From DATMNI01 sp963817515 (GTDB lineage: Bacteria; Acidobacteriota; Terriglobia; Bryobacterales; Bryobacteraceae): a DNA stretch of 64,000 bases. The notes beneath the pieces were generated by a model. That model was not told where the DNA came from. It was given only the letters and a program-made list of their open reading frames with translations, and made no database searches. Positions 62,108 through 64,000 of the stretch are shown piece by piece (within the stretch, counting starts at the first letter, position 1; each line of letters opens with the position of its first letter). Made by a program: the position numbers and the translations under genes. The DNA lies in NCBI GenBank assembly GCA_963817515.1, contig CAWFPJ010000024.1, positions 62,001 through 126,000 on the forward strand, written 5' to 3'.

Positions 62108-64000
62108 TTAGAAAATATACTTCAATGCTAGCTGCATTTGGCGATCGTCGCCGCTCTTGCCGGTCACTTTACCGAACGAGCCGTTGGTGGGATCGGTTAC
62201 GGGGTTGCTCCAGTTCGGATGATTCAGGATGTCGAATACCTCGAACCGAAACTGCAGGCTCTGCTTTTCGAATGTCCGAATGTTCTTCCGAAGGCTCATG
62301 TCCCAATCCCAGAAACCAGGGCCGCGCAGAATATTACGAAGTTGCGTGCCGTAGGTTCCAGTCACTGGGATGGTGAACGCCGCTGGATTGAACCACGTGG
62401 CCGAATTAGTGAAGCTGCTGACGGATGTGGAAGGGTCGCCCACCAGGTTCCAGAACTGATTACCGCTGCCCGTCCCAACTCCCGCGATATCCGCGCTGGT
62501 ACGAACAGACAGCGGTATTCCCGACTGGGCCTGGAAGACTCCGGAAAGCTCCCACCCGCCAAGCGCATGGTGCATCAGCCCATTGCCTGCCTTGAAAAGG
62601 GGCAGTTCGTAGATGTAATTGACCACCAGCACGTGCGTGCGATCGAAGTCCGAAAGGCCGTAGTAGCCTTTGGCGCTGTAAGCGTTTGGAAGAACGTCGG
62701 TAAGGCTCGACCCATCGTCGCGGGATCGCGATAGCGTGTAAGCAATCCCGAATTGCAGGCCCGACGCGAAGCGCCGCTGAATGCTGACCTGCAGCCCGTT
62801 GTAGCGTGACGAGCCGCCGTTCTCGGAGATGTCGAGCACTCCGTATCCAAGGTACTGCCGAAGGGCGTTGGCGTTAATGCCGGAGTTAGCCTGCAAGGTG
62901 CCCGGCAGCAACTGGTTGAGGTTGCGCTTGCGCTGGTTGTGCAGCCCGCGGCGGCCCACATAGCCAACTTCCACGGTGGTACCCCCGCCGATTTCACGCT
63001 GGAAGGTGGTATTCCATTCCCATGCCGTGGGGATCTTGAAGACCGGGTCCTGGATAGTCTGGGTGAACGGAAACGTTCGCTGCGTTGCGCCGGCGGGAAA
63101 ATCCACCGAGCCGTTGATCACCGATTCCTGCAGCTGGAACGGAGGGTTTCCTCCGAGCGCGGTGTCGCGATTGATCGCCGTGCGGTTGGCGAATGCGCCG
63201 ATACCGCTGCGCAACGCCATCTTCGGTGAGAAAGCATATGCCACGCCAAGGCGCGGTTGGAAAACTTTCCATTGCGTGGGCGAAAGGCCGTCCGGCAAGC
63301 CGTGGTAGAGGCTGGTGAACTGGCCGGAGTGCAGCGCGGGAACGCGGCCGCCCTCGGCTTTGGGCACTCCGGTACCCGGCAGCACAATGCCATCGTACGG
63401 GTTGCCGCTGACAATGAAACCGCCTTTTGGATCGATTACCGGCGCAGTAGCCGGGTTGTAGTATTGCGGCAGAAACTCCGAAATGTTTCCCCACTTGCTG
63501 GACCATGCCGGCCACAGCGACCAGCGAAGCCCATACGACAGGGTCAGCTTGTGCGAGACTTTCCAGCTATCCTGCGCAAACAGATCGAGCGAAGTTGCCA
63601 CGTACGGCGTATAAGCTTTCGCGCCGAACTCCGAGTAGGTATCGAAATTGCCGAGTAGGGCATTGGCAGCGGCAAGGCCCGTGGTGTTGGGATTGCCCGT
63701 GTCATTGAAGCTGAAATCGCCGTTCTGATTCACCGTCTGGCCGGGCCCCGCAGTGGTGCCTTGAATGAAATCGTTCTGCCCGGCATGCTCCAGGTAGACG
63801 CCCCATTTGATCGTATGGCCGCCAACGATTTTGGTAGTGGTGTTGGTCAAGCCGTAAACAAAACCAGACCAGGATCCGGGATAGGGGCCTGCATCAAGCG
63901 TGGTCATTCCCTGAATACGAATGCTGGGCACTTTCTCGGGCGCTACCTTCGTGCCTGGAAACAGCAGGGGATAATTCAAACCGTACTGGCTGCGCTGGCA
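62108..64000 (-). CDS. Oar-like TonB-dependent receptor, 5' part outside the window
   Basis: The visible 630 residues are the C-terminal barrel (frame open to 64000 with QRSQYGLNYPLLFPGTKV at the edge). Strands such as DLFAQDSWKVSHKLTLSYGL, MFQPRLGVAYAFSPKMALR-like and VEVGYVGRRGLHNQRKRN fit the Oar-like class. The end KSGDDRQMQLALKYIF has the terminal aromatic residue. N-terminal domains lie beyond the window. It is transcribed directly into the TAT glycosidase gene, suggesting uptake of that enzyme's products. Confidence 0.9.
   Translation of the reverse strand, partial: CQRSQYGLNYPLLFPGTKVAPEKVPSIRIQGMTTLDAGPYPGSWSGFVYGLTNTTTKIVGGHTIKWGVYLEHAGQNDFIQGTTAGPGQTVNQNGDFSFNDTGNPNTTGLAAANALLGNFDTYSEFGAKAYTPYVATSLDLFAQDSWKVSHKLTLSYGLRWSLWPAWSSKWGNISEFLPQYYNPATAPVIDPKGGFIVSGNPYDGIVLPGTGVPKAEGGRVPALHSGQFTSLYHGLPDGLSPTQWKVFQPRLGVAYAFSPKMALRSGIGAFANRTAINRDTALGGNPPFQLQESVINGSVDFPAGATQRTFPFTQTIQDPVFKIPTAWEWNTTFQREIGGGTTVEVGYVGRRGLHNQRKRNLNQLLPGTLQANSGINANALRQYLGYGVLDISENGGSSRYNGLQVSIQRRFASGLQFGIAYTLSRSRDDGSSLTDVLPNAYSAKGYYGLSDFDRTHVLVVNYIYELPLFKAGNGLMHHALGGWELSGVFQAQSGIPLSVRTSADIAGVGTGSGNQFWNLVGDPSTSVSSFTNSATWFNPAAFTIPVTGTYGTQLRNILRGPGFWDWDMSLRKNIRTFEKQSLQFRFEVFDILNHPNWSNPVTDPTNGSFGKVTGKSGDDRQMQLALKYIF

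Overview
The window looks like a chromosome segment of a GC-rich acidobacterium of the Solibacter/Bryobacter type. This is inferred from gene content, not from a marker gene. The grounds are a PadR regulator paired with an 'acidobacterial duplicated orphan permease' (ADOP, FtsX/MacB-type without an ATPase), four outer-membrane receptors, three of them large with an N-terminal carboxypeptidase-regulatory domain (Oar-like), a TAT-exported family-6-like glycosidase, a serine/threonine kinase fused to a beta-propeller (now broken), and many secreted carboxypeptidase-regulatory-domain proteins. A selenocysteine tRNA is present, so the organism probably makes selenoproteins.

Left part (1-13.9 kb): a LysR regulator whose 3' half plus about 160 bp of downstream DNA is repeated at 4261-4944 and, as a short stub, at 6470-6577. 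Between the copies lie two translationally coupled secreted proteins and a secreted esterase. Then follow ADOP permease + PadR, a TPR protein coupled to a divergent acetokinase, an M48 metalloprotease and a proline-rich secreted protein.

Mobile and decayed part (14-28.4 kb): tRNA-Sec and tRNA-Gln, divergently oriented. The last 30 bp of tRNA-Gln are repeated at 16750-16779 and bracket a 2.45 kb island that carries a truncated ISL3-type transposase and a RES/Xre-type toxin-antitoxin pair. Further right are an IS110 transposase, a DDE integrase-type transposase, an ISAzo13 remnant, and pseudogenes of a kinase/PD40 protein, an FAD monooxygenase and an M28 peptidase. An apparently intact PAP2/vanadium-haloperoxidase-type enzyme with two recognisable motif sets sits among them.

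Regulation and surface part (28.4-40 kb): an Oar-like receptor with a pentanucleotide repeat directly in front of its start codon, a PepSY-like small protein, a PhoQ/PhoP-type histidine kinase and response regulator, a divergent TonB-dependent receptor with a candidate regulator site, a DUF2127 membrane protein and an MHYT-PAS-hybrid kinase.

Large operon (41.5-52.5 kb, minus strand): eleven tightly packed genes running RDD, zinc-finger membrane protein, unknown membrane protein, zinc-finger membrane protein, DUF4129, DUF4350, MoxR ATPase, DUF58, SpoIIM-like, RDD, GT39-like glycosyltransferase. Two of them (unknown membrane protein, SpoIIM-like) are frameshifted in this sequence while their neighbours are intact.

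Right part (52.5-64 kb): MFS exporter, Oar-like receptor, ZIP-family metal transporter, NagA-like deacetylase, branched-chain aminotransferase, a TAT-exported glycosidase and an Oar-like receptor that runs off the end. A two-hairpin palindromic repeat of 43-45 bp occurs three times (11978, 43968, 57529). One copy lies inside the SpoIIM-like reading frame and encodes part of its C-terminus.
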